DNA of 5,854 bases from Bifidobacterium breve (lineage in GTDB: Bacteria; Actinomycetota; Actinomycetes; Mycobacteriales; Mycobacteriaceae). The DNA is taken from positions 1-5,854 of the forward strand of contig CALQLM010000095.1 in assembly GCA_943331415.1 (NCBI GenBank), read 5' to 3'. Of the stretch, positions 1 to 5,600 are shown in pieces; position 1 is the stretch's first letter, and the number at the start of each line of letters is the position of its first letter. The position numbers were made by a program, and so were the translations under genes. The notes under the pieces were generated by a model that was given only the letters and a program-made list of their open reading frames with translations, was not told where the DNA came from and did no database searches.

Positions 1-29
1 CGCCGACCGACACCTTCTGCCCTGCCTAG
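1..29 (+). CDS. Possible 3' end of an upstream gene
   Basis: The third reading frame gives P-T-D-T-F-C-P-A followed by a TAG stop at 27-29. In M. tuberculosis the gene before aftC is, from memory, a putative secreted serine protease of the alpha/beta-hydrolase type. Such exported enzymes often end with a cysteine close to the C-terminus, which fits this tail. Eight codons are too few to identify a family. Frame 1 stops at 43-45, and frame 2 stays open past the aftC start, so the frame choice is inferred only from the peptide's character and the expected gene order. Confidence 0.3.
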
Positions 30-36
30 CCGCCTC

Positions 37-54
37 ACGGACTGAGCCGTCCGT
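37..54 (+). other. Short inverted repeat just before the aftC start
   Basis: ACGGAC (37-42) and GTCCGT (49-54) form a perfect 6-bp stem with the six-base loop TGAGCC. It ends three bases before the aftC GTG. It has no following T-tract, so it is a poor intrinsic terminator. It could equally be a weak RNA hairpin close to the initiation site or a chance match in GC-rich sequence. Confidence 0.25.
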
Positions 55-57
55 CCG

Positions 58-1347
58 GTGTACGGTGCGCTCGTGGCCCTGCCTACCGGTCTGCTGAGCG
101 CCTTTCGTCCGCGCACCGGCCCAGCGAGCACGGCGTCTGTGATTCGCGCCGCACTCTGGCCGATCGCGATCATGTCGATCATCCACCGCAGCTACGTGCT
201 GACCACCAACGGCTATATCACCGACGACTGGTCACCGGTGTACCGCGCTGCGCGAAACTTCCGTGCCGGTGTCGATATCTACAACGAACACTTCGATCAG
301 GTCGATCCGCACTATCTTTACCCGCCCGGCGGCACCCTGCTCATGGCGCCGTTCGGCTATCTCGACAGCGAGTTCGCCGCGCGCAACTGGTTCATTCTGA
401 TCAACACCCTTGCCATCATCCTGGCCGCCTGCCTGCTGGTGCGACTGTTTCGGTTCCCGCTGACCTCGGTGGCGCTGCCGGCGGTGTTGCTGGCGATGTT
501 CTGTACCGAATCCGTCACCAACACATTGGTTTTCACCAATATCAACGGCTGCATACTGCTGGCCGAGGTGCTGTTCCTGCGCTGGATGCTCGATGGTCGG
601 GTGAACCGGCAATGGCTGGCCGGAATCGCGATCGGCCTCTCGCTGGTGGTCAAGCCGGTGCTGGGCGTCCTGCTCCTGCTACCCCTGCTCAATCGGCAGT
701 GGCGCACACTCGTCGCGGCCTTCGCGGTGCCACTGGCCTTCAATATCGTGGCCTGGCCGCTGGTGGCCGACCGGATGAACTTCGTCAATCGGACGTTGCC
801 CTACATCCTCTCCACCCGCGACTACTTCAACTCGTCGATACTGGGCAACGGGGTGTACTACGGCCTGCCGATGTGGCTCATCACGGCGCTGCGGTTGGGA
901 TTCGTCGCGCTGGCCGCGCTGAGCATCTGGCTGCTCACCCGCTACTACCGCACCCGCGATCCGTTGTTCTGGATGCTGACCTCATCGGGCGTGCTGCTGA
1001 TCGCGTCATGGCTGGCGCTATCGCTGGCCCAGGGCTACTACTCGATGATGCTGTTCCCATTCCTGATGACGGTGGTGCTGCCGAATTCGGTGCTGCGCAA
1101 CTGGCCGGCCTGGCTGGCCACCTACGGCTTCCTCACTATGGATCGCTGGCTGATGTGGCGCTGGCCGACGACCGGTCGATTCCTGGAATACATGAAGATC
1201 ACCTACGGCTGGTCGCTGATGCTGATCGTGGTGTTCTGCGTGCTGTACTTCCGCTACCTCGATGCCAAGCAGGAAGGCCGCCTTGACGACGGTATCGACC
1301 CCACATGGATGACGCCGAAGTCCGGCCGCGCTAGCGTGGGGGCATGA
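58..1347 (+). CDS. aftC: Alpha-(1->3)-arabinofuranosyltransferase AftC (GT-C fold, GT87/DUF2029)
   Basis: This is a multi-pass membrane glycosyltransferase of 429 residues, close to the roughly 430 of its mycobacterial relatives. The family uses decaprenylphosphoryl-arabinose on the outer face of the cytoplasmic membrane. It adds alpha-1,3 branch arabinofuranose residues to the arabinan of arabinogalactan and lipoarabinomannan. After a hydrophobic segment (about 32-48), the sequence has the GT-C type acidic motif ITDDW with Asp56 and Asp57, then the conserved stretches DIYNEHFD (73-80) and DPHYLYPPGG (83-92). Further hydrophobic segments lie near 111-130, 135-150, 186-211, 216-236, 275-294, 303-323, 327-341 and 384-400, about ten in all. 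The tail RYLDAK...GIDP is charged and probably cytoplasmic. The GTG at 58 is chosen because MYGALV matches the M. tuberculosis N-terminus as I recall it. No clear Shine-Dalgarno sequence precedes it; GTG at 73 is a possible alternative. The stop overlaps the msrB start (ATGA). Confidence 0.93.
   Translation: MYGALVALPTGLLSAFRPRTGPASTASVIRAALWPIAIMSIIHRSYVLTTNGYITDDWSPVYRAARNFRAGVDIYNEHFDQVDPHYLYPPGGTLLMAPFGYLDSEFAARNWFILINTLAIILAACLLVRLFRFPLTSVALPAVLLAMFCTESVTNTLVFTNINGCILLAEVLFLRWMLDGRVNRQWLAGIAIGLSLVVKPVLGVLLLLPLLNRQWRTLVAAFAVPLAFNIVAWPLVADRMNFVNRTLPYILSTRDYFNSSILGNGVYYGLPMWLITALRLGFVALAALSIWLLTRYYRTRDPLFWMLTSSGVLLIASWLALSLAQGYYSMMLFPFLMTVVLPNSVLRNWPAWLATYGFLTMDRWLMWRWPTTGRFLEYMKITYGWSLMLIVVFCVLYFRYLDAKQEGRLDDGIDPTWMTPKSGRASVGA
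1330..1343 (+). promoter_or_regulatory. Candidate leaderless promoter (-10 element) for msrB
   Basis: TAGCGT at 1332-1337 fits the mycobacterial TANNNT -10 consensus and ends six bases before the msrB ATG. That would place transcription initiation at the A of the start codon. The octamer GCTAGCGT (1330-1337) recurs with identical spacing before the gene at 5018. The GGGGG run (1338-1342) is only one base from the ATG, too near to work as a normal Shine-Dalgarno. No good -35 box is seen. The element lies inside the last codons of aftC, so msrB could be made both from the aftC transcript and from its own. Confidence 0.5.
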
Positions 1348-1760
1348 GCTCGAATCCCGCTCCCAAACTGCAATTGACCGACGACGAATGGCGCAAACGG
1401 CTCAACGCCGAGGAGTACGAGGTCCTGCGTCGGGCCGGTACCGAGCGCGCCTTCACCGGTGAGTACACCGACACCAAGACCGAGGGCGTGTACCAGTGCC
1501 GCGGGTGCGGCTCCGAACTGTTCCGCAGTACAGAGAAATTCGAATCGCACTGCGGATGGCCGTCGTTTTTCGACCCGTCGCATTCCGACGCGGTGATTCT
1601 GCGGTCCGATGACACCATGGGCATGCGCCGGGTCGAGGTGGTGTGCGCCCACTGTCACAGTCATCTCGGTCACGTCTTCACCGGCGAGGGTTACCCCACG
1701 CCCACCGATCAGCGCTACTGCATCAACTCGATCTCGCTGAAGCTCGTCGCGGCTGAGTAA
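1344..1760 (+). CDS. msrB: Peptide methionine-(R)-S-oxide reductase MsrB
   Basis: This cytoplasmic repair enzyme reduces the R epimer of methionine sulfoxide in proteins, normally recycled by thioredoxin. At 138 residues it is the usual size for a single-domain SelR/MsrB protein. The zinc site is complete: two CxxC pairs, Cys52/Cys55 (CRGC) and Cys101/Cys104 (CAHC). The family motif GWPSFF (71-76) and the stretch HSHLGHVF (105-112) are present. Cys126 in RYCINS is the catalytic cysteine. Cys70, just before GWPSF, is spaced as expected for the resolving cysteine, so this is a Cys-type enzyme with an intramolecular disulfide. The N-terminal region LTDDEWRKRLNAEEYEVLR is typical of the family. 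The ATG at 1344 overlaps the aftC stop by four bases, which suggests translational coupling in addition to the candidate leaderless promoter. All key residues are intact. The gene converges on hemQ with a 32-bp gap. Confidence 0.96.
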   Translation: MSSNPAPKLQLTDDEWRKRLNAEEYEVLRRAGTERAFTGEYTDTKTEGVYQCRGCGSELFRSTEKFESHCGWPSFFDPSHSDAVILRSDDTMGMRRVEVVCAHCHSHLGHVFTGEGYPTPTDQRYCINSISLKLVAAE

Positions 1761-1795
1761 CCCGGACGGGTTACCCCGACCGAGTAAACCCGTCA
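1758..1795. terminator. Alternative hairpins between the convergent msrB and hemQ ends
   Basis: Two mutually exclusive stems share GGGTT. The first is TAACCC (1758-1763) with GGGTTA (1768-1773), a 6-bp stem around the loop GGAC that includes the msrB stop codon. The second is GACGGGTT (1765-1772) with AACCCGTC (1787-1794), an 8-bp stem that can extend by two more pairs past a one-base bulge and overlaps the hemQ stop codon. Neither is followed by a T-tract, so this is at most a non-canonical or bidirectional terminator. The position between two converging genes makes that role plausible. Confidence 0.4.
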
Positions 1796-2497
1796 GGGCA
1801 GGCTGGTGACGAGCTCCTCGACACCCACCCGCGGGCCGGTGAAGAACGGGATCTCGTCGCGGACGTGCAGGCGTGCCTCGGTGGCACGCAGATCGCGCAT
1901 CAGATCGACGATGCGGTGCAGTTCCTGTGCCTCAAACGCCAGGATCCACTCGTAATCGCCGAGCGCGAACGCGGGCACGGTGTTGGCTCGGACATCCTTG
2001 TAGCTGCGCGCGGCCATACCGTGATCGGCCAGCATTTTGCGACGTTCGTCGTCGGGCAGCAGATACCACTCCAGCGACCGGACGAACGGGTAGACGCAGA
2101 CGTAGTTTCCGGGCTCCTCGCCGGCCAGAAAGGCCGGAACATGGCTCTTGTTGAACTCGGCCGGCCGGTGCAGGGCAACGCTGCTCCAGACCGGGTTCAC
2201 CGCCCGGCCCAGCGCGGTGGTACGCCGGAAATCGCTGTAGGTGGCCTGCAGTGCCTCAAGACGCTCGGCATGAGTCCAGATCATGAAGTCGGCGTCGGCC
2301 CGCATCCCGGCCACGTCGTAGAGACCGCGGACCACGACACCGTTGTCCTCCTGCTGTTTGAGGAATGTGGCGGTCTCGTCGATCACCTCAGCACGGGCGC
2401 CCTCGTCGTAGCCGAGTGCACCGGGTTGCGCCGCGAATGCCGAGAACATCACGTAGCGGACAGTGGCGTTGAGCGTGTCGTAGTCCAGTTTCGCCAT
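1793..2497 (-). CDS. hemQ: Coprohaem decarboxylase ChdC (HemQ)
   Basis: This enzyme carries out the last step of the coproporphyrin-dependent haem pathway. It uses hydrogen peroxide to decarboxylate the two propionates of iron-coproporphyrin III, giving haem b. It belongs to the chlorite dismutase-like fold family and is cytoplasmic. The 234 residues match the roughly 231 of the M. tuberculosis protein as recalled. By the spacing known from the Corynebacterium diphtheriae enzyme (His118, Tyr135, His158), the key residues are His119 in FNKSH (distal), Tyr136 in VYPFVRS (the radical-forming catalytic tyrosine) and His159 in LADHGMAAR (proximal haem ligand). All three are present. The ATG at 2497 gives MAKLDYD, matching the MARLDYD start of mycobacterial relatives. 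The frame stays open up to 2704, but that extension runs into hemY and has no family similarity. No Shine-Dalgarno is visible and the ATG lies within a 27-bp dyad. It is the last gene of the hemE-hemY-hemQ operon, 23 bp after the hemY stop. Confidence 0.95.
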   Translation of the reverse strand: MAKLDYDTLNATVRYVMFSAFAAQPGALGYDEGARAEVIDETATFLKQQEDNGVVVRGLYDVAGMRADADFMIWTHAERLEALQATYSDFRRTTALGRAVNPVWSSVALHRPAEFNKSHVPAFLAGEEPGNYVCVYPFVRSLEWYLLPDDERRKMLADHGMAARSYKDVRANTVPAFALGDYEWILAFEAQELHRIVDLMRDLRATEARLHVRDEIPFFTGPRVGVEELVTSLP

Positions 2498-2518
2498 GGC
2501 ACCAATGGTGCCATGGCG
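2492..2518. promoter_or_regulatory. Perfect 27-bp dyad covering the hemQ start codon
   Basis: The arms CGCCATGGCACCA (2492-2504) and TGGTGCCATGGCG (2506-2518) are exact reverse complements around one central A. Pairing fails at the next outward position on each side. The dyad fills 21 of the 23 bases between the hemY stop and the hemQ start and runs six bases into hemQ, including its ATG (2497-2495). In hemY-hemQ mRNA it would form a 12-bp GC-rich stem with a three-base loop, with the start codon paired. A ribosome ending hemY translation three bases upstream could open it. It might instead be a protein-binding DNA site. The structure is certain from sequence; the role is inferred. Confidence 0.7.
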
Positions 2519-2520
2519 TC

Positions 2521-3882
2521 TTAGGCACCAGCGGTGGCGGCTATCACCGCGGCGGCCGCCCGGCCGGCCGCGGTCACACAGGCCGGCACCCCGACGCCGT
2601 CGAGATAGTTGCCGGTGACCGCCACCGTGGCCGGCAGTCCGGCCCGGACTTCGGCAGCCAGATCGCCGTGGCCGGGCGCGTACTGCGGCAGCGCATCCAG
2701 CCACCGGTGCACCAGGATGTCGAGAGGTTCGACGGTGATTCCGAAAACCGTTGCCAGGTCGTCAACAGCCCACGCCTGCAGTTGGCCATCGTCGGTGGTG
2801 CGGGCAATATCGTCGCCGAATCGGCCGAATGACATGCGCAGCAGTTCGGCGTCACCGCGCGCTCCCCACTTACGGGTCGACAGAGTGATCGCCTTGGCGT
2901 GCAAGCGTTCTCCGGTCGCCACCAGCACACCGGACTGGGCCGGGAAGGGTGTTCCCGCCCCGACCGCCATCGCCAGCACTGCGGCCGAGGCGACCGGGAT
3001 GCGGGCCGCCGCTGCCGCGGCCCGCGGCGCACAATTGCCGAGCAGTGCGGCCGCCTGCGGGGCCGGTGTGGCCACCACGACCGCGTCGGCCTGCCAGGTT
3101 TGACCGGAACCGTCGTCGAGTGACCAGCCCGGGCCGTGCGCGGTGATACGGCGTACCGCCGCCGGGACCCACCGCGCCCCTGCCCTGGACACCAGTTCAG
3201 CCAGCAGCACCTGATAACCGCCGGCGATGGCACCGAACACCGGGCCGCTACCGGCGTTGGGCATCACCTGCCGAACCGCCGCGGTCACACTCGTCGCCCC
3301 GGCGTCCAGTGCGGCCGCCACCGTGGGCACCGCCGACCGGACACCGATCCCGGCCGCCGATCCGGCGTACACCCCGGTCACCAGCGGATCGACCGAACGG
3401 GTGACCACTTGCTCGCCGAACCGGTCGGCTACCAGTTCCCCGAGCGACGGATCGGAACCCGGCCGCCAGTGCAGCGGGCGGTCGGACTCGCCGGCGATCC
3501 GCGCACAGGTGGCCTCATCGACCAGGCCGGCCATCGAGGCCGCCGAGGTCGGGATGCCGTTGAAGGTGCCCGAGGGCAAGGCATGCAATCGGGCCTGGCT
3601 GTAGATGGTGGTCTGCACACCGGTGGTGCTGATCTGCCGGTCGGCCAGCCCGAGTTCAGCAAGCAGCGCGGGCACCTCGGGCCGGCGGGCGATGAACGCC
3701 TCCGCGCCGATATCCACCGGTACTCCCGCAAGCTGCTCGGTGCGCAGCACGCCACCCAGCCGGTCGGCCGGATCGAAAATGGTGATATCGGCGCGGTCGC
3801 CGAGCGCGATACGAATCCGGTAGGCCGCGACCAGCCCTGAAATCCCGCCGCCGACAACGCACAAGCGCACACCGGATGTCAC
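2521..3882 (-). CDS. hemY: Coproporphyrinogen III oxidase CgoX (HemY; annotated as protoporphyrinogen oxidase)
   Basis: This FAD-dependent oxidase acts after HemE. In actinobacteria with the coproporphyrin-dependent pathway it removes six electrons from coproporphyrinogen III to give coproporphyrin III, although older annotation calls it protoporphyrinogen oxidase. The 453 residues match the usual length (about 450). The N-terminal FAD-binding dinucleotide fold is clear: [10 protein letters not shown] with GxGxxG at 11-16, an acidic end of strand two at [10 protein letters not shown] (35-44), then VLRTE (45-49). The membrane/substrate domain occupies the middle. The C-terminal FAD-contacting segment is [19 protein letters not shown] (424-442). 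The GTG start at 3882 overlaps the hemE stop (GTGA, 3879-3882) and has no Shine-Dalgarno, which points to translational coupling with hemE. The presence of hemQ next door supports the coproporphyrin assignment over protoporphyrin. No truncation or missing motif was seen. Confidence 0.95.
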   Translation of the reverse strand: MTSGVRLCVVGGGISGLVAAYRIRIALGDRADITIFDPADRLGGVLRTEQLAGVPVDIGAEAFIARRPEVPALLAELGLADRQISTTGVQTTIYSQARLHALPSGTFNGIPTSAASMAGLVDEATCARIAGESDRPLHWRPGSDPSLGELVADRFGEQVVTRSVDPLVTGVYAGSAAGIGVRSAVPTVAAALDAGATSVTAAVRQVMPNAGSGPVFGAIAGGYQVLLAELVSRAGARWVPAAVRRITAHGPGWSLDDGSGQTWQADAVVVATPAPQAAALLGNCAPRAAAAAARIPVASAAVLAMAVGAGTPFPAQSGVLVATGERLHAKAITLSTRKWGARGDAELLRMSFGRFGDDIARTTDDGQLQAWAVDDLATVFGITVEPLDILVHRWLDALPQYAPGHGDLAAEVRAGLPATVAVTGNYLDGVGVPACVTAAGRAAAAVIAATAGA

Positions 3883-4928
3883 AGCGAATGCACCAAGGCC
3901 ACCAGGTCAGTCAGCAGTTCGGGATCGGTCCCCGGCAGCACACCATGGCCCAGGTTGAAGATATGCCCGCCGGCGCCGGCGTCGAGTGCCCGGCGGCCGT
4001 CGTCGACCACAGCGCGTGCCGCCTTCTCGACAGCCGCCCACCCCGCCAGCAGTGCGACGGGATCGAGGTTGCCCTGCAACGCTTTTCCGGCTCCCACGCG
4101 CGCACTGGCATCGGTCAGCGATGTGCGCCAATCAACTCCGACCACCGTCGCACCCGCCTCGGACATCGCACCCAGCAGTTCGGCGGTACCGACCCCGAAA
4201 TGCGTCATCGGCACACCGAAGCCGGCCAGTGCCGCGAACACCCGGGTGCTGTGCGGCAATACGTAAGTGCGGTAGTCAGCCAGCGACAGCGTGCCCGCCC
4301 AGGAGTCGAACAGTTGAATGGCGTCAACGCCGGCGTCCAACTGGACCCGGAGGAAGTCGATGGTCACATCCGTCAGGGATTCCATCAGCGCATGCCAGGT
4401 GGACGGCTCGGCCAGCATCATGGTCTTGGTGCGCTCGTGCAGCTTGCTCGGTCCACCCTCCACCAGGTAGGACGCCAGAGTGAACGGCGCCCCGGCGAAT
4501 CCGATCAGGGGTACCTCACCCAGCGCCGGCACCAACATCCGAACGGCATCCGCCACAGCGTTAATCGACTGCAGATCAAGGGTTGTAATCGCCTTGACAT
4601 CGGCCTCGGTCCGGATCGGATGGGCGATCACCGGGCCGACATCGGGAACGATATCCAGATCGATACCCGCGCCACGCAACGGAACGACGATGTCGGAGAA
4701 CAGGATCGCCGCATCGACACCATGCCGGCGAACCGGCTGCAGGGTGATTTCGCAGATCAACTCCGCGTTGAAGCAGGCCTCCATCATGGTGTTCTTGGCG
4801 CGCAGCGCGCGATACTCCGGTAACGAGCGGCCGGCCTGCCGCATGAACCAGACCGGGGCCCGGGCGGGGTTGCGACCGGTGGCGGCCGCCAGGTAGGGCG
4901 CATCGGGCAGCTGGCGGCGGTTGCTCAC
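3879..4928 (-). CDS. hemE: Uroporphyrinogen decarboxylase HemE
   Basis: This cytoplasmic enzyme decarboxylates the four acetate side chains of uroporphyrinogen III to give coproporphyrinogen III, without a cofactor. The 349 residues are typical. Both family signatures are intact: [15 protein letters not shown] (26-40), with the substrate-binding Arg30, and [18 protein letters not shown] (142-159), with Tyr154. FSDI (77-80) carries the essential Asp79. NLGHGV (325-330) holds His328, equivalent to the active-site histidine of the human enzyme. The GTG at 4928 gives [18 protein letters not shown], close to the M. tuberculosis N-terminus MSTRRDLP as recalled. Relative to that protein, a short loop after LLGAMSEA (about residue 258) is missing around ten residues, which is probably harmless. 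It is the first gene of the operon; hemY starts within its stop codon. The upstream region is shared with a divergent gene. Confidence 0.96.
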   Translation of the reverse strand: MSNRRQLPDAPYLAAATGRNPARAPVWFMRQAGRSLPEYRALRAKNTMMEACFNAELICEITLQPVRRHGVDAAILFSDIVVPLRGAGIDLDIVPDVGPVIAHPIRTEADVKAITTLDLQSINAVADAVRMLVPALGEVPLIGFAGAPFTLASYLVEGGPSKLHERTKTMMLAEPSTWHALMESLTDVTIDFLRVQLDAGVDAIQLFDSWAGTLSLADYRTYVLPHSTRVFAALAGFGVPMTHFGVGTAELLGAMSEAGATVVGVDWRTSLTDASARVGAGKALQGNLDPVALLAGWAAVEKAARAVVDDGRRALDAGAGGHIFNLGHGVLPGTDPELLTDLVALVHSL

Positions 4929-5017
4929 CGTGACAATGCTGCCACGGCACCGCTGGCCGGGTCACCGGCACGGCGCGCCTGCCTTCGCGGTCCCCCCGGT
5001 AGGGCTAGCGTCAATCC
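4929..5017. promoter_or_regulatory. Divergent intergenic region between hemE and the DUF3000 gene
   Basis: This 89-bp gap must serve both directions if each gene has its own promoter. It contains an inverted repeat GCCGG (4956-4960), GTCA, CCGGC (4965-4969), a small possible operator in the middle of the gap. Reading toward hemE there is no TANNNT element; the nearest is CATTGT (4938-4933), which lies only four bases before the GTG. No convincing hemE promoter or Shine-Dalgarno was found. The opposite direction has a good -10 candidate, listed separately. Confidence 0.45.
5004..5017 (+). promoter_or_regulatory. Candidate leaderless promoter (-10 element) for the DUF3000 gene
   Basis: GCTAGCGT (5004-5011) contains TAGCGT, a TANNNT -10 match, ending six bases before the GTG at 5018. 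This is the spacing expected if transcription starts on the start codon itself. The spacer TCAATCC region (5011-5017) has no Shine-Dalgarno, so a leaderless message is the simplest explanation for how this gene is translated. The same octamer and spacing occur before msrB. No clear -35 box is present. Confidence 0.55.
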
Positions 5018-5599
5018 GTGACCAGTGCGGAGCCAACCCAGTTCCGCGAGGCGGTGGCGGCGATGAACGCCGCCGAGGTCCGGTCGGAGATCGAGCTCGG
5101 CCCGATCCGCCCACCTCAGCGGCTCGCGCCGTACAGCTATGCCCTCGGCGCTGAGGTCCGTCGTCCCGAGGGTGAGATCGTTCCCGAGGGGTCCGAGGGT
5201 GATGCGTTCGGCCGCCTGATCCTGCTGCACGACCCCGACGGTGCCGAGGCCTGGGATGGCACCATGCGGCTGGTCGCATTCATCCAGGCCGATCTGGACC
5301 CCGCTGAAGCCGTCGACCCGTTGCTGCCCGAGGTCGCCTGGAGCTGGCTGGTCGAGGCGCTGGAATCACGGGCCGAACACGTCACCGCGCTGGGCGGGAC
5401 GGTCACGGCCACCACCTCGGTGCGCTACGGCGATATCTCCGGCCCGCCGCGCGCCCACCAACTCGAGATGCGGGCCTCCTGGACCGCCACCACGCCGGCC
5501 CTCGGGACTCATGTCGAAGCGTTCTGCGAGGTGCTCGAGCACGCGGCGGGACTGCCACCGACCGGGGTGACCGATCTGAGCTCGCGCTCACGCGCTTGA
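5018..5599 (+). CDS. DUF3000 family protein of unknown function
   Basis: This 193-residue protein resembles M. tuberculosis Rv2680 (about 210 residues, recalled), a DUF3000 protein conserved in actinobacteria. I know of no established function. It has no signal peptide, membrane segment or cysteine-based metal motif (only one Cys, at 170), so it should be a soluble cytoplasmic protein. Visible features are an amphipathic start FREAVAAMNAAEVR (9-22), a strand-like GRLILLHDPDG (65-75), a tryptophan-rich helix EVAWSWLVEALESR (105-118), and a strand-rich second half with TVTATTSVRYGDI (128-140) and HQLEMRASWTA (147-157). The pattern of alternating strands and helices suggests one compact alpha/beta domain. 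The GTG start is supported by the -10 element six bases upstream. The RNase D-like gene starts one base after its stop, so the two are almost certainly co-transcribed. Confidence 0.85.
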   Translation: MTSAEPTQFREAVAAMNAAEVRSEIELGPIRPPQRLAPYSYALGAEVRRPEGEIVPEGSEGDAFGRLILLHDPDGAEAWDGTMRLVAFIQADLDPAEAVDPLLPEVAWSWLVEALESRAEHVTALGGTVTATTSVRYGDISGPPRAHQLEMRASWTATTPALGTHVEAFCEVLEHAAGLPPTGVTDLSSRSRA

Positions 5600-5600
5600 G

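Noticed and set aside
612..1286. Second + strand frame inside aftC (224 codons)
   Set aside because: It overlaps aftC, whose family motifs and membrane segments continue through this region; the alternative product has no recognisable domain.
1338..1342. GGGGG as a Shine-Dalgarno for msrB
   Set aside because: Only one base separates it from the ATG, far less than the usual 5-9; it is better read as the spacer after the -10 element.
1865..2524. + strand open frame (219 codons) opposite hemQ
   Set aside because: Antisense to hemQ, which has its three key haem-site residues; no start signal and no recognisable motif.
2498..2704. N-terminal extension of the hemQ frame by 69 codons
   Set aside because: It overlaps the hemY coding region, is arginine/glycine-rich in the way out-of-frame GC-rich sequence is, and the family N-terminus MA(K/R)LDYD begins at 2497.
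3136..3840. + strand open frame (234 codons) opposite hemY
   Set aside because: Antisense to an intact hemY, with no recognisable motif; the translation is rich in Arg, Gly and His, as expected for a shadow frame.
3876..4823. Long + strand open frame (315 codons) opposite hemE
   Set aside because: It lies entirely antisense to a complete hemE with all catalytic motifs. Its composition (Gln-, His-, Arg- and Gly-rich) is that of a shadow frame in high-GC DNA.
5009..5014. TTGACG on the minus strand as a -35 box for hemE
   Set aside because: No acceptable -10 element occurs 16-19 bases downstream; the corresponding sequence is GC-rich, and the hexamer overlaps the opposite-facing -10 candidate.
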